A DNA stretch of 64,000 nucleotides from Symbiodinium natans (lineage: Eukaryota > Sar > Dinophyceae > Suessiales > Symbiodiniaceae), in assembly GCA_905221605.1 (NCBI GenBank), contig CAJNDS010002448.1:182501-246500 (forward strand). The letters run 5' to 3'. The notes under the pieces are model-generated. The model worked only from the letters and a program-made list of their open reading frames with translations. It had not been told where the DNA came from and searched no databases. Below are positions 23,392 through 34,228 of this stretch, in pieces. The position numbers and the translations under genes were made by a program. The stretch's first letter is position 1. Every line of letters starts with the position of its first letter.

Positions 23392-23476
23392 CCACGAGCA
23401 ACTCGATGTCCAGGAATTCGGACAGTTTCGAAGCCCGCTTCTCAAGGACGAACTTGCTGTAGACCTCCAGGTGCTT
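23392..23476 (-). CDS. Exon of unidentified gene, coiled-coil-like
   Basis: Reads HLEVYSKFVLEKRASKLSEF then LDIELLVDD on the minus strand, a helical charged pattern. Confidence 0.55.
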
Positions 23477-23539
23477 TTGAGGATGAAGAGAACGAGGAGA
23501 ATGTTTAGCGTCTTACCGAAGCTGTGAAAAAAAAAAAAC

Positions 23540-23895
23540 TTGGGGCTCTCTTCTCTTTCTCTCCTCTCCTGTGCTCTTCTCTTGTCTACACTTCTCCCTT
23601 TCTGCTCTTCTCTCTCTCTCTCTCTCTATTCCTCTTCTCTGCTCTACTTTCCATCCTTCCTCTCCTCTTCTTCTCGAATTCCTCTCCTCTCCCTGTCCTC
23701 TCCTCGCCTCTTCCCTCCTCTTCTCTGCTGCTCTTCTTTTCTCTCCTCCGCTCTGTTCTTCTTCTTCGCTTCTCTTCTCTCGTTTTTCCGTTCTCTGCTC
23801 TTCTCTCCTCTTCTCTCCTTTTCGCTCCTCTTATCTTCTTCTTCTCCTCTTCTTCTCTTCCTTCGTGTGCTCTTCTTCCTGTCCTCTCCTTCCTG
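23540..23895 (+). repeat. CT-rich low-complexity tract
   Basis: About 350 bp of C and T with CTCTTCTCT-like words; purine-rich on the sense strand. It follows the exon at 23898-23955. Long Ser/Leu frames on the plus strand are not taken as genes. Confidence 0.9.
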
Positions 23896-23897
23896 GT

Positions 23898-23955
23898 TCT
23901 GGACGCAATTGCAGGACGCCTCAGGGTCGTCCATGAAGTGGATCTCTTGTCCCTC
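23898..23955 (-). CDS. Exon of unidentified gene
   Basis: Begins after acceptor CTTGTTCTTGCAG and reads EGQEIHFMDDPEASCNCVQN. It abuts the long CT-rich tract at 23540-23900, which lies in the following intron. Confidence 0.55.
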
Positions 23956-24077
23956 CTGCAAGAACAAGCTGGGATGAGCTGGCCTTGGGTCGCCATCCTC
24001 GTACACGGGCATACTAACATACACATAGAATGGGCATGTTGGGTAGGTATAGTCGTTTATGGAAGTATAGATATAGA

Positions 24078-24151
24078 CATAGATAAACACACCCCTGTGT
24101 TGAGGTTCCAAATACATAGATAAACACACCCCTGTGTTGAGGTTCCAAATA
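24078..24151 (+). repeat. Perfect tandem duplication, 37-bp unit
   Basis: Two copies of a unit with ATAGATAAACACACCCCTGT and GTTGAGGTTCCAAATA. Confidence 0.9.
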
Positions 24152-24401
24152 AAGGGATGGCATGGGGAAGTCTTTAGGTTCCTGTGTTCCGCTGTTCTTG
24201 CAACATCCCAAGGTCTTCGAACGACCAGCTTGACAGCGACATCAGGGATAGCATTCCAGGCTCGAAGCCATCCAAAAGCCCTTAGTTAAGGAATATAACT
24301 CAAATCATATGAAGGTCCCCTATCAAAATAATAATATGTATATATATATATGTATATATTCATATATATATATATACACCTTCTAATTAAGGGGTATTGG
24401 A

Positions 24402-24688
24402 CTGCTGAATCCAACGCACCCGTTTGCTTTCTTGCTGGTCCTTGACCGCAACCTCTGCCGGCGACAAGATGCCAATACTACTACGAAAATCACACCACTG
24501 CGGGGAAACCTCGGCAAACTTGCGCGAACTGCACGCCACCCTGAAGTTTGTAAACCTCAAACACCCTGATGCCCAAGAACCCTGCACAACCCAACCCCGA
24601 ACTCTCACAAAATCTCTGGCCTGCGTCACCAGGTACAAGTCGCGACTTCCAGTGATGGCCATATCCGTCCACTCGAACTTGACGGCCT
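24402..24688 (-). CDS. Largest single exon of the unidentified gene
   Basis: About 95 codons open on the minus strand after an AG at about 24689: KFEWTDMAITGSRDLYLVTQ, then ARDFVRVRGWVVQGSWASGC, then LRFTNFRVACSSRKFAEVSP and QQESKRVRWIQQS. Alternating hydrophobic and polar residues suggest a beta-rich soluble domain. I do not recognise it. Confidence 0.6.
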
Positions 24689-25721
24689 ACTAGGGACATG
24701 ATACATTTATCGGGGCCTTTGTTTGGTTGAATGGGCATTTTGGGGTCGTTTATCTGAAACTTGGCAAACATTCAAGTAGATGATCTGGATTGCCAGCTCT
24801 CCTGTGCTACCTATCGTGTTTCTTCGGCTTAGAACTCCTCAACCGCTCAAGGTCTGGGGACCTTCGGCTCGTGGAGCAGGAGAAAAGCAAGGTGCTGGGC
24901 ATCCTAGAAACCCTGGAACCCTAATAGCCCTGTAAACACTATTCGAAAGCCCTAGAGGATACAGAGACACGGAAACCTTAGAATAGGGCTTTGGGGGTTA
25001 TTATAGTTTTTGTATGAAGGGACCATAAGGGAATACTATTAGTGATGAATCCGACTCATATATTATTCTACATATGATCGGTTTTGCTTCTTGTTCCTGC
25101 TTCCTTCTGAGGGTTCCATTAAACATGATCATTATTGTTCCTTTCTTGGGAAGTTGACATGACAAAACATGTAAAATTATAGCCAGCAAAGGCCCAGATT
25201 TGTTGCCATCTCGGGGATGGTCGTTTTTGCTTAGGGTTTAGGGTTTAAGGGGTTTTAGGGCTTTAGGCCCTTAACTCCTATAAACATGATCCTGCACCCA
25301 ACCAATCATACGTGAACATCTATAGTATCCCAAAGCGCCTACGTAGGCGCGCGAAAAATAAACCCCACAAACCCGAGACCCTGGAACTCCCCTATTTCTG
25401 AAGCCCCCTCTTGCTGAATGCCGGAACAACCTCTCCCTAAAGCTTTTAAAACCCCTTCAAACCCTAGAACCCCTGAACCCTTTAAACCTACCACCCTGGG
25501 ATTGGGGTACTGCACACAATGTCAGGCCACACCTTCGAACAACGGTTTTTTTGGAGAACCTGGGAACTGAAGGAAGACAAGAAAACTTGTGTGAGCAAGG
25601 GTTTGGGGATGAAGGTGCTCTGTTTGCTCATGCTCGCCCAAGGAGCTTCTTTCTTCAAACCCGGATGGAGCCCCTGAAAACCCCAAACCTCTAAATTATT
25701 TAAAACTGCCCTAAGCCCATG

Positions 25722-25845
25722 AAGACCGCTCCACCTGGAAGTCTGTGAGCGGGACCTCTCGAATCATGTCGCCATTTCGCACCTCAGGTCCGAACGCGGG
25801 CTGCGCACCCTCAAAGCTGCCGTGGGACATCATCGCTGGTTCTCA
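25722..25845 (-). CDS. Exon of unidentified gene
   Basis: Reads MMSHGSFEGAQPAFGPEVRN then GDMIREVPLTDFQVERSS on the minus strand. A 147-codon frame on the plus strand overlaps it but has no protein-like pattern. Confidence 0.5.
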
Positions 25846-25974
25846 TGAGGAAAGTCCACTTCTGAACCCAAGATTGACTGAGACCCAGGACTTCCTTCCC
25901 TGTCCCTTTGCCCGTCAACTACCATATTTAGACGCGTTAGCTTCTTTTGGTGTTGAAGTTTGCGCAGCCCTGCC

Positions 25975-26063
25975 CCCCGCCATGTACATCATGCCGTCGT
26001 TCTTGTTGAACTCGCAGACTCCCTGGCCAACGTTGAAGATGTTGATGTACCACTGGATCGGAC
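25975..26063 (-). CDS. Exon of the same unidentified membrane protein
   Basis: Starts after acceptor GCAAAG and reads GPIQWYINIFNVGQGVCEFN then KNDGMMYMAGG, ending at a GCAGGG-type donor. Strong protein character; family not recognised. Confidence 0.6.
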
Positions 26064-26415
26064 CTTTGCAGTGTCTGAGTAGTCTTCTTGGCAGTTCATG
26101 CTGTAAGCATGCCACGAACTATGTGCCGCGAGCATCCTTATGTACTAAAAGTGGCTGGGCTGCTAAGAAAGCTTTGCTTCAGGTATGAGATATAAAACCA
26201 CGACAATCTGCACTTCGCGCAAGCACGCAATGGACTTCGACTGCTTACTTAGACAAACAGTCATGTGAGTCATGTGTGGATCCCTGCACGATGTTTTTTT
26301 TTTTTTTTTTTCTCTCTCTCTCTCTGTCTCTCTAGCTCTCTAGCTCTCTTTCTCTTGGCGTAGGTCGGAAATCCTTTAAACAGTTTATATGGCAGAGACA
26401 TCAAAAAATCCTTGC

Positions 26416-26469
26416 CGGCCCGCCGAAGATGAAGAAGCCGAAGAAGCCATAGAAGCTCATGAAGGCGCC
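26416..26469 (-). CDS. Micro-exon encoding an aromatic membrane helix
   Basis: Exactly bounded 54-nt exon: acceptor CTCCTGACAG at 26470 and donor GCAAGG at 26415. It reads GAFMSFYGFFGFFIFGGP, a very Phe-rich helix with small residues at both ends. The next exon at 26063 follows at a normal distance. The GC donor and small size match the antiporter exons. Confidence 0.65.
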
Positions 26470-26741
26470 CTGTCAGGAGAAGTTTGCTGTGGGCAGAGGT
26501 CTGCTTCCACAACTATAGAAACTTGGGAAGTGTACGAGGCTCCAAGGGGCTTTCAAAAAGGCAAAAAAAAAAGCAACTCTTCCCCGGTGTAGGATGGCTC
26601 TCAGGGTTCTAAGTAGGGTTGCTATGGTTATAGCATGGGTCTTTTCTCCCCCCACCTTGATAAGTACCCAGGAACCTCCAAGTGGAGCCTTGGCCCCATG
26701 TTCGGGCACACCCCTGGGCCCTTCATTGCGGTTCTTATGTT

Positions 26742-26844
26742 GGGTTTAGGGTTTAGGGTTTAGGGTTTAGGGTTTAGGGTTTAGGGTTTAGGGTTTAGGG
26801 TTTAGGGTTTAGGGTTTAGGGTTTAGGGTTTAGGGTTTAGGGTT
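26742..26844 (+). repeat. (TTTAGGG)n array
   Basis: About fourteen near-perfect units. Confidence 0.95.
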
Positions 26845-27139
26845 GTCGTGATAAGAGCCGGGGGGCAGGCGACAAGTAGACGACAAAGCATCTAAGGTTT
26901 AGGAGATAGGGTCTATAGGGCATAGGGGAAACAAGGGTCTTGCGATTTGTGATGTGACGCGGGTGATGCGGGGCTTGCTCCTCAACATAACAGTGAGAGC
27001 ACTGAAAACTCGAGGTGGACCAATGAACCTATCTCGCAAGCACCAACTGACACCCATTAAAAATGCACACTCTTTGGGGGTATCCGGAATATCAGGCTCC
27101 GCATTTCTAGTCGGACCCCCAAAGAGAAAGACCGTAGCC

Positions 27140-27250
27140 CCTTCTGCTTGCCATCCTGCCTGCGGCAGGAAGTTGATACCGTCAGAGGGCCGCAAGAAGC
27201 CGAGGTACTCGGCGGTGATCGGGTTCCTTCCAGCATCTGAGTGTTTTGTT
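27140..27250 (-). CDS. Exon of unidentified gene
   Basis: The sense strand reads SDAGRNPITAEYLGFLRPSD and GINFLPQAG with protein-like composition. Exon ends are not clear. A CCCTAAA patch follows at 27305 on the plus strand. Confidence 0.45.
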
Positions 27251-27884
27251 CTTAACGGCTTTGAACGACGAGGGCTTCTGTTTCCCACATCTGCTCAAAG
27301 ACGGCTTTTAAACCCTAAACCCTAAACCCTAAAGTCTTGCGGGGTTCAGGCTAGGCTTCGGGGCTTTGGGGCTTTGGGCATGCAAGCCCTGTGCTTCGCT
27401 TTCTTGACCTCCAAGCAGGAAGTTCCAATCCAGAGCAGACAGAGGAACTCCAAACCGGCAAAAACCGAAAAACCGTGGACATAGGGTTTAGGGTTTAGGT
27501 TTAGGGTTTAGGGTCCCCAAGACCCTAAACCCTAAATTTTCAAGGGGGGGGGTGGGGTCCAATCCACGATTGGCTCTCCGAAGAACGAGGAGACTCCAAC
27601 CTCGGCGCAGCAATCTAAACTGGGTCGGGTTTGGGGGAAAAGTAAGAATGCGGTGAAGCATGGCTTTGGGATGCTGGGGTTCGTCCGGGAAGGTGGCAGG
27701 AATTGAGCATGTTGTTGGTTGAGCCTGTTTTCATGTTCGGCGTTGCTTACCCTTGTACCACTACGTATAGAATCTGCTTGCACTATGGGATTTGGGAGAC
27801 AGTACAGCGGAACACAAGAACCGAAAGGAACACCGCTGTGTAATTGCGAGCCTTGCCGGCCCAAAGGCTGTTGCCGCCTATGGC

Positions 27885-27966
27885 CCTATTGCAACGGAGC
27901 GGGGAGAAGAGCTGCAATGAAAGCCAAGCCACCACCAAGAAACCCAAGGACACGGCCGGCTGCACC
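27885..27966 (-). CDS. Exon with a membrane helix
   Basis: One minus frame reads GAAGRVLGFLGGGLAFIAAL then LPAPLQ before TAG; another reads AVSLGFLVVAWLSLQLFSPL. Either would be a transmembrane helix. Probably the same gene as the neighbouring exons. Confidence 0.4.
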
Positions 27967-28034
27967 TTGAGCTCAACTTCAAAGGCCCCACTCGTTTAGG
28001 GGTTTAGGGTTTAGGGGTTTAGGGTTTAGGGTGT

Positions 28035-28675
28035 AAGGTTCTTTGGGAACGCGGTCTTTGCGATGGTTGTGGGGCTTGAGGCCCTCAGCTGGGTATTTCG
28101 TGGTCATGTGCTCTGCGGCTGATGTGAAGTGGGCATTCAGGAATCATACCAAAGGCCAAGGAGCGATGGCCCAGAAGACGGAGGTAGCTGACCGTCCACC
28201 TTCACAAGGCCACGAACGTCTTACGAGTCCTCAATCGGGATCCAGTTGGGGGTGTACGACATCAAAGGGACCCCGAATATAGTCCCCCAAATGGTAGGAT
28301 TCCCTTATTCTCAGGACCCCAGTCAGGTACTCCCAATTTCGGAAACCCCCAGTTGAGTTCCTTACATTTCCCTGCATGAGCCTGTGGAGGGTCCCTATGC
28401 AGAACCAGCAAGGGGAGTGTCCCAGAAGCAGCGGAGAGCCAGGCTGGCAGAAAGGCAAAAGCCCAAAGGCCCCCCCCCCCCCCCAAACTACCCTGAATGC
28501 TTAAACCCTAAACCGCCTAAACCCTAAACCCTGAACCCTAAAACCTTGTTTTTTACAAACCCTAAACCCTAAACTCAAACCCCGTTGGGCCACCTGGGTA
28601 CTTCTCGCGCAGGATCGTGCCATCATCATTCAACTCCATCAGCTGGTCAGGCGGAGCCATGATACTGGGCGAGAC
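28035..28675 (-). CDS. Two exons of an unidentified gene
   Basis: Exon about 28675-28595 reads MAPPDQLMELNDDGTILREK (a possible start Met) and is framed by CCCTAAA (28500-28575) and TTTAGGG (28737-28765) patches. Exon about 28138-28040 reads AHFTSAAEHMTTKYPAEGLK then PHNHRKDRVPKE. A family C hairpin element lies between them at 28270-28350. Confidence 0.5.
28270..28350. mobile_element. Family C short repeat, copy 2
   Basis: ACCCCGAATATAG, CCCAAATGGTAGGATTCCCT, GACCCCAG, GGTACTCCCAATTTCGGAAA; about 80 bp. Confidence 0.7.
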
Positions 28676-28991
28676 GAGGCGGAGTTCGCTTTGGGGGTCT
28701 TTGGGGTTCAGCTTTGGGGGGGGGGGGCCTTGTTGAGGGTTTAGGGCTTAGGGTTTGGGGTTTAGGGTGGGCATCTTCGGCTTCAGGGGGGGAGGGGGCC
28801 TGATGGGATGTGACCTGACTTAAAAAGGAATCGTAAGGTTTGGGATGTAGGGTACTTCGGGTGCTTTATACCGTAGGGTGCTGGATACCTTATGGGTTAG
28901 GGTGCTATATGCTTGAGGGTTCAGGGTGCTGAGACTTAAGACACGCACCGAAGGAGAGTCAGATAACTCATGGGCCCAAGCTACTAGGGTA

Positions 28992-29043
28992 TTTTTTTTG
29001 CCACCCGCCTAGCAGACCCCCAAAGGGATCACTCCGCAGGGAA
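28992..29043 (-). repeat. Shared 3' tail plus poly(A), copy 1
   Basis: On the minus strand: TTCCCTGCGG, then GTGATCC, a short variable part, then GGGTCTGCTAGGCGGGTGGC and eight A. It ends the insertion carrying the 555-codon ORF. Confidence 0.8.
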
Positions 29044-29586
29044 CAGTCGTGGGCATACGTGGTTCATGAGGCAAAAGGGGCCCCGATGCAGCCCAACAAC
29101 CCTACCCAAGGCACAAACCCAACCAATCAACCCCGTACGATCACAAGTGGGAACCACAAAGGGCCAGGGCAATGTGGGGCTGCTATCCAAGCCTGGCACT
29201 TCGCTCCTCGCACCTCTTCAGGTGCTCCAGGACCGGCGCCGCGTTTGAAACACAAAAGCAGGCCGGGCAGATGGCACGGTGTTACGCGCCTCGCCCTGTC
29301 TCCGAGTGAGACGTCTCCCAAGTTCTCCCGCACATCGCGTTAGCATGCCACTGGGTCGAGAAGTAACAGAACACCCCTAATAACCCCAGCATCGTCCCCC
29401 TAAAGTGCAGGGCATGCTCACGCTCACGCTCCCCAGTCTTGCAACTCGAGGACATGGTAATTCCGGGGGCAAACTCGCTACCACCGCGCGAACCAAAACA
29501 CCCAGGACAGCAATCCACAAACAGCTGAGCACACCACTACCATACGTCAGCCCCCTTCCTCCCAGTCCTCTATTTCGCGCCAGGAC

Positions 29587-31254
29587 TCACTCAGAAGACT
29601 CCGAATCTTCGTACACGCGCTGCTTCTTTCTACCTCGCTTTTTGGTTTCCCGATCTTCGCGACGCTTCTCTTTGGCCATTACTTCTGTGATCTCAGTCTG
29701 GAGAGCGTCAATGTCATCCCCTCGCTTGGCAGCCAAGTACTGGCTCAGCAGCGGTAGCATCTCAACGGATACGGGGTTGGTAGTTGAGTCGGTGCTGAAC
29801 GAACGCCAAGCTGAACGGAGAACCTTCACCTGCGCCCGATCAGGCTTTGCTCCCAGGTCACGTAACACAGCTTTGTCCAATTTAGTCGCAGCATTGAGGC
29901 TGATAGCGTAGGAGTTCAACCCTGGGTGCCGCTGCCGAAAGGACAGGCTTTCCTTCGTCACTTCATTCATGGAGCCGTCTGGATCGAATGAGTAGACAGG
30001 AAATGCCATGTAAGCTCCCGTTGTTTTGATTCCCTTATCGAACTCAGACACAACAGTCTTCAGCTCTTGCAGCAGGGGAGTCAGGCCCGCAGAGAAACCA
30101 ACATTCAGATGTGCAGCAATCACGCGGAGCGTACGCAAAGCTGCAGCATGCTTTTGATCAATGCCCAATAGCAGGTGTGCTCCATCAAATCTCGCAGCCA
30201 GTTGCTCGTTCAAGCTGCTCAGATCGAACAAGCGGTACTGCTTGCCCGGCTCCCACCTCGTGTAGACTCCCTCAAGAAGTTCAGTAGACTCGCTCAGCCA
30301 GCCCCTGAGCGCGCGCTGAGCAGTCAGCAGGTCCGTGTCGGTGGTGTTCGGGGCCAAGATGCTGCCAATCATGATGATACGGAAACGGAGGGTGTGGCAC
30401 GCTGAGAAGACTGCGTTGAGGGCCTTTTTCTCTGCATTCGTAGCATTGGCAGGCTCAGTCAACCCAATCGAGTCGGCGATGAGTTTTGTCACCTGAGCGT
30501 CTGCACCAGCTCGGCGAGTGGTAGCCTGTGACTTCGTACCGAGTTCCAAGAACATAGCAACGCACAAGGAGATTGCTCGAGGGTACAAGTCAACATCATT
30601 GGCACTTGCGTAACCTGTAACCGCAGACATGATCCTCTGAAGGTCACCTACGTGAGCTCCAAGCTCAGTTGCGTACTCATCCCCGTTATCTGGGTCATCC
30701 AAAGCCAGATCATCTTGTTCCACGTATGCACCACCTGCTGTAATGACCATAGCCCCGGCTAGTGCTATGGCCTGCAGAGTCGTACTAGTCCAAGCTTGGG
30801 CCCCGATTTCCGTGCACGCAGCAAAATGCACCATTACTCGACCAAAGATCATCGTAATGGCAGCCGCTGGCACAAGGTCGGCATGATTTTCGATGTCAGT
30901 CAAGGCTTCGCTCAACGAGCTTATTGCTTCTCCTGCGACCGTTTGATCATTCTCTGAGATGAACAAATCGCAAGGGCGCAGCGTGCTTACAAGTAACGTC
31001 TCTCGCTGTTCTGTGCCTGCTCGCTTAGATGGGCCTTCTGCATTGCATGGTGCGTCAGCTGTGATCCCCAGCGCGTTCAGCGCAGCAGCTATTTGTGGGT
31101 CAGGTGCCATGGCTCCGCCTCCGCCGCCCCCTCCGTGTGCTCTTGGAGCCCGTCTCGAGCCGCCTCTCCCGCTACGGCCTCTCGAGCCGCCTCGCCCGCC
31201 ACGGCCTCTTGAGCGACTGCGGCCGCGCATCAGGCGTCTTCGTCTCGAAAGCAT
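29587..31254 (-). CDS. Intact intronless ORF, 555 aa, nucleoprotein- or capsid-like composition, family unknown
   Basis: This is by far the longest ORF of the window. The first ATG is at 31254-31252; the frame is open five codons further to a GTG, which is unlikely to be used in a eukaryote. Residues 1-45 are rich in Arg, Gly and Ser (RGRSRSRGRGG-type repeats), followed by a run of seven Gly. The middle (about 50-500) looks mostly helical, with Ala-rich hydrophobic segments and no obvious signal or transmembrane helix. The end is strongly basic then acidic (KKRGRKKQR, then EDSESSE), typical of a nuclear localisation signal. No polymerase, protease or integrase motif is seen. The layout (basic RNA-binding arm, helical core, charged tail) would suit a nucleocapsid or coat protein of an endogenised RNA virus, or a gag-like protein, but a host RNA-binding protein is not excluded. 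It lies inside a retroposed insertion (29000-31306). All other genes here are split into short exons, so the origin is probably different. Confidence 0.8.
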   Translation of the reverse strand: MLSRRRRLMRGRSRSRGRGGRGGSRGRSGRGGSRRAPRAHGGGGGGGAMAPDPQIAAALNALGITADAPCNAEGPSKRAGTEQRETLLVSTLRPCDLFISENDQTVAGEAISSLSEALTDIENHADLVPAAAITMIFGRVMVHFAACTEIGAQAWTSTTLQAIALAGAMVITAGGAYVEQDDLALDDPDNGDEYATELGAHVGDLQRIMSAVTGYASANDVDLYPRAISLCVAMFLELGTKSQATTRRAGADAQVTKLIADSIGLTEPANATNAEKKALNAVFSACHTLRFRIIMIGSILAPNTTDTDLLTAQRALRGWLSESTELLEGVYTRWEPGKQYRLFDLSSLNEQLAARFDGAHLLLGIDQKHAAALRTLRVIAAHLNVGFSAGLTPLLQELKTVVSEFDKGIKTTGAYMAFPVYSFDPDGSMNEVTKESLSFRQRHPGLNSYAISLNAATKLDKAVLRDLGAKPDRAQVKVLRSAWRSFSTDSTTNPVSVEMLPLLSQYLAAKRGDDIDALQTEITEVMAKEKRREDRETKKRGRKKQRVYEDSESSE

Positions 31255-31309
31255 TGCGGTGTTTCTCACCTCACTCTTGCCTAAACTCTCTGAGCCAGAC
31301 AGCTGGGTA

Positions 31310-32250
31310 TTTAGGGTTTAGGGTTTAGGGCAGTTTAGGGTCTAGGGCTGTGAAACCGCCCCTGTTTATCAAGCTCTCTTTTTGCATGTGTCGTGCACCC
31401 TTTTGTCGTGCAAAAGGCTTTAAACGTACCTGTCCGGATGACTTTGAGATTGCCAGGTAATTAATCCTCTGAAGTCGTCACACTACAAATCTAAGATATC
31501 TAAACCCTTTCCCTAAACCCTTGAAAGCCCTTGAAAAGCCCTGTAGACCCTCAAGCCTGTCCAGTCTCGATCTAGTGGCTCCTGCACCATCTTACGGTCA
31601 TCCGCGCTCCAGCTGCCTTACGGTACGTGGTTTGTTTGGGGATGCGCGATGTTCTGCCTGAGCAAAAATGGTCGACACTTGAGTCTTGTTGTTAGGCTTC
31701 GCTATTTTGTTGACTTGTTTTTGGGCGAGGTGCGCATTCGGGTTGTGAATGGACGTTGTGTAAACCTGAGGGCTGTTAGGGGTTCGGGTCTACATGGTCC
31801 AACTTCATCCACTGAGTTTTTTCGAAATACCTTGCAAGGGGTCAGGCGCAAGACAGTAGCTTCGTCTTTGGACCCACAAGTGAGCCCTAAGTCCCAGGAA
31901 ACATAGTCTCTGAGGTGGTGAAATCTTCAGGACACAATCCGAAACTAGTAAATTTCCCCGGCGCCCTGTTCTGCTTGGTGATTATCACCTCCTTCCCACC
32001 TCCTTCAGGCCCTGAATCAAAGCCTGGACAACCTACGGACCGAAACCCTAAGCCCTCAACTCAAATGCGGATTGTCTCAATTTCCCAGACGCCCAGGCCC
32101 AAGTTTTCCAGGGCGTTTCTCCCTCTCCACTCCCCCCCCCTCCCCCATCGCCTCTAATAAGTCGCTTCTGCCAAAGTATTGCATCAGAGATATTTCATCC
32201 AAAGCTTGTGGGTTCTATTGGTTTAGGGCGGGATCTACATCATGTCAGAG
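31310..32250. other. Stretch without a supported gene
   Basis: Starts with a short TTTAGGG patch (31309-31330), then unique sequence with short open frames and a few degenerate CCCTAAA words. No splice-bounded exon was found. Confidence 0.4.
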
Positions 32251-33225
32251 TGTACTGTAAATCCAGCGGCCGAACGTACCCTCCTGTTGCTCCGCTGCCA
32301 GGCCCACCTTGCACAGGGGTGGACATCATGTGACATTGGTGCCTCACATAGTAGGGTTTCAAAGGGAAGCATGCGGAGGCGATCCGAGGTGAAGCATGAT
32401 CGGAGGGATGGCCGCAAACAGCCGCACAAAATTGAAGATATGACATGGGCTACCGACCAAGGCAGCTGAAATTTACCCGAAGCCTCCAAGCCGAAACCCC
32501 AACAGCATCCTGTAATCCGGAACGGTATCAACCCACAGGATGGGAGCCTCAAGATCTCCATCATAACCCCTCTTTGTATAAGTAGAGTAGAAGAGTGTAT
32601 ATATGTGCAAGTATATGTGCATGTATATGTACATATGTTTCTATATCGTGTATATATATATATATATGTACACATACACATGCAGGTATGCATAGTCATA
32701 TGCAGGACATACGGATTATGGGGCATCGTAGCGAACCATGAATCTGTGTTAAATCTCCACCAGGCCCACCTCACGTGGCGGTTGCACCGGAGGGCTTGGG
32801 CCCACAAAGGCTGTCCACAGGCTCCTTGCGCTGAGGGGGAATTCTCCAAAGCTGAAAGATGTGGACAGCTGAAGAGCTAAGGGGATGACCCAGCCTCTAG
32901 AACGGTTTCAGAAGGGATGATAGGAAGGTAGTATATAAAAACAAGCTGCACCCCAAACCCTGAATAGGGTTTGAAGAACTGACAAGGCCTCGGCGACTTG
33001 GGGAATGCGATGGCATCTCGAGTTTTTGTACCAAGTACAAAGCAGAAGCAGAAGGTCCAGGCTTTATGGTGTCTCGGGTTCAGCAATTTTAAGAGCGCCG
33101 TTGACACTGTGAGGCCGCACCCTCGAGCTTGTTCTTCCTGTGCAACTCTGTAAAAATTCTCCTGCCGAAGATGGCGACGACGAGCCATTTGAGGAGGAAC
33201 TTGCCCTTTGCCATGGTCCTGGCTT
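32250..33225 (-). CDS. Exons of an unidentified membrane protein gene
   Basis: Sense-strand pieces: about 33222-33150 (AKGKFLLKWLVVAIFGRRIF, a hydrophobic helix after basic residues), about 32860-32790 (QLWRIPPQRKEPVDSLCGPK), and 32450-32270 (HIFNFVRLFAAIPPIMLHLG in one frame, YYVRHQCHMMSTPVQGGPGS in another, perhaps two exons). Family unknown. The retroposed ORF insertion at 28992-31311 lies just downstream. Confidence 0.4.
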
Positions 33226-33525
33226 CTGGTCAGGCTATCTAATGCTCATCTTACCACAGTGTCACAGACGTTAAGTCACAAAGGGGCAGGGGCTTAAAGT
33301 TGAGCATTTTCAAAGGGCCCGATGGCCTACCTTGGCATTGTGTTGCCTTTGCGTTCACATTTCCGAAGCCCACGAGCCTCGAGCCTGCAGAGCTTCAAGA
33401 CCGAGTTTGCAATCTACACAAGGCTGCAGGGGTGAGTGGGGGGGTTGAGTTGGTGGTAGACAATAACGAATGAATCCTTACCGAGACAGCGTGGCAGCAT
33501 TCAACCACAAACACAAACACAAACA

Positions 33526-33557
<32 letters not shown>

Positions 33558-34036
33558 TCCGTGCCCATGGCGGCCCAAGACATGTTAGAGGCTTTGTACA
33601 ATGCGGCCTCCAAGCTAAACACGGTGGCGAGTTCCAAGCGTCAGTACTTCAAACTCGTGTTCCCCTGCAGCTTGCCAAACATTCCTCGCAACAAGAGCCA
33701 TACGCCCACCACAGGAGGGCGCCCCCCTAGGTGCATGTACAGGATTGCGCCAGGAACACGTTGTGACACATGTTGAAGAACCATGCTTTTCTGAGCCCCA
33801 GCAAAGAAGCCCAGAAACAAAGAGTTCAAAAGAGCGCGCTAAGGACAAGAGAGGAAAGTGCTTGGATTGGCTGGCGATTGAAACCCTAAACTACAGCCGA
33901 AAGCTTCCAGAAACAGATTCCCAGGGCACCAGCATAAAGCCCGCTTCTTACAGAACTTCGCCTCTCTACTGGCTTGCTGGCAGCTGCAAGGCCAGCAGAA
34001 CCCAAACCTGAGAGCCCAACAAGGGCCCCCAAAGCT

Positions 34037-34069
34037 CCACCCACCCACCCACCCACCCACCCACCCACC

Positions 34070-34122
<53 letters not shown>

Positions 34123-34195
34123 AGAGAGAGACAGAGACACAGACACAGACACAGACACAGACACAGACACAGACACAGACACAGACACAGACACA

Positions 34196-34228
<33 letters not shown>
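34037..34228 (+). repeat. Composite microsatellite (CCAC)n-(AC)n-(ACAGAC)n-(AC)n
   Basis: Four blocks in series with sharp changes. Long frames over it (repeated VCVC or THTH) are low complexity only. Confidence 0.95.

Larger units (their letters stand above)
28992..31311 (-). mobile_element. Retroposed insertion carrying the 555-codon ORF
   Basis: The 3' end is a tail shared with three other loci followed by eight A (plus-strand T at 28992-28999). Immediately after the A run the sense strand reads TACCC; just before the 5' end it reads AAATACCC. This is a target-site duplication of 5 bp, or 8 bp if three A are counted, as left by LINE-type insertion. The 5' end of the insert (about 31306 to 31290) reads AGCTGTCTGGCTCAGAG, which aligns to the 3' part of the spliced leader with only transition changes and one small gain and loss. 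The 3' UTR (29586-29000) is about 590 nt with no further ORF. Confidence 0.7.

Noticed and set aside
23524-24123. 199-codon plus-strand frame and overlapping frames
   Set aside because: Made of a CT-rich tract (Ser/Leu/Phe only); the opposite strand has a splice-bounded exon at 23898-23955.
32235-32849. 204-codon minus frame
   Set aside because: Runs through a TA microsatellite; only short parts look protein-like and those are listed as exons.
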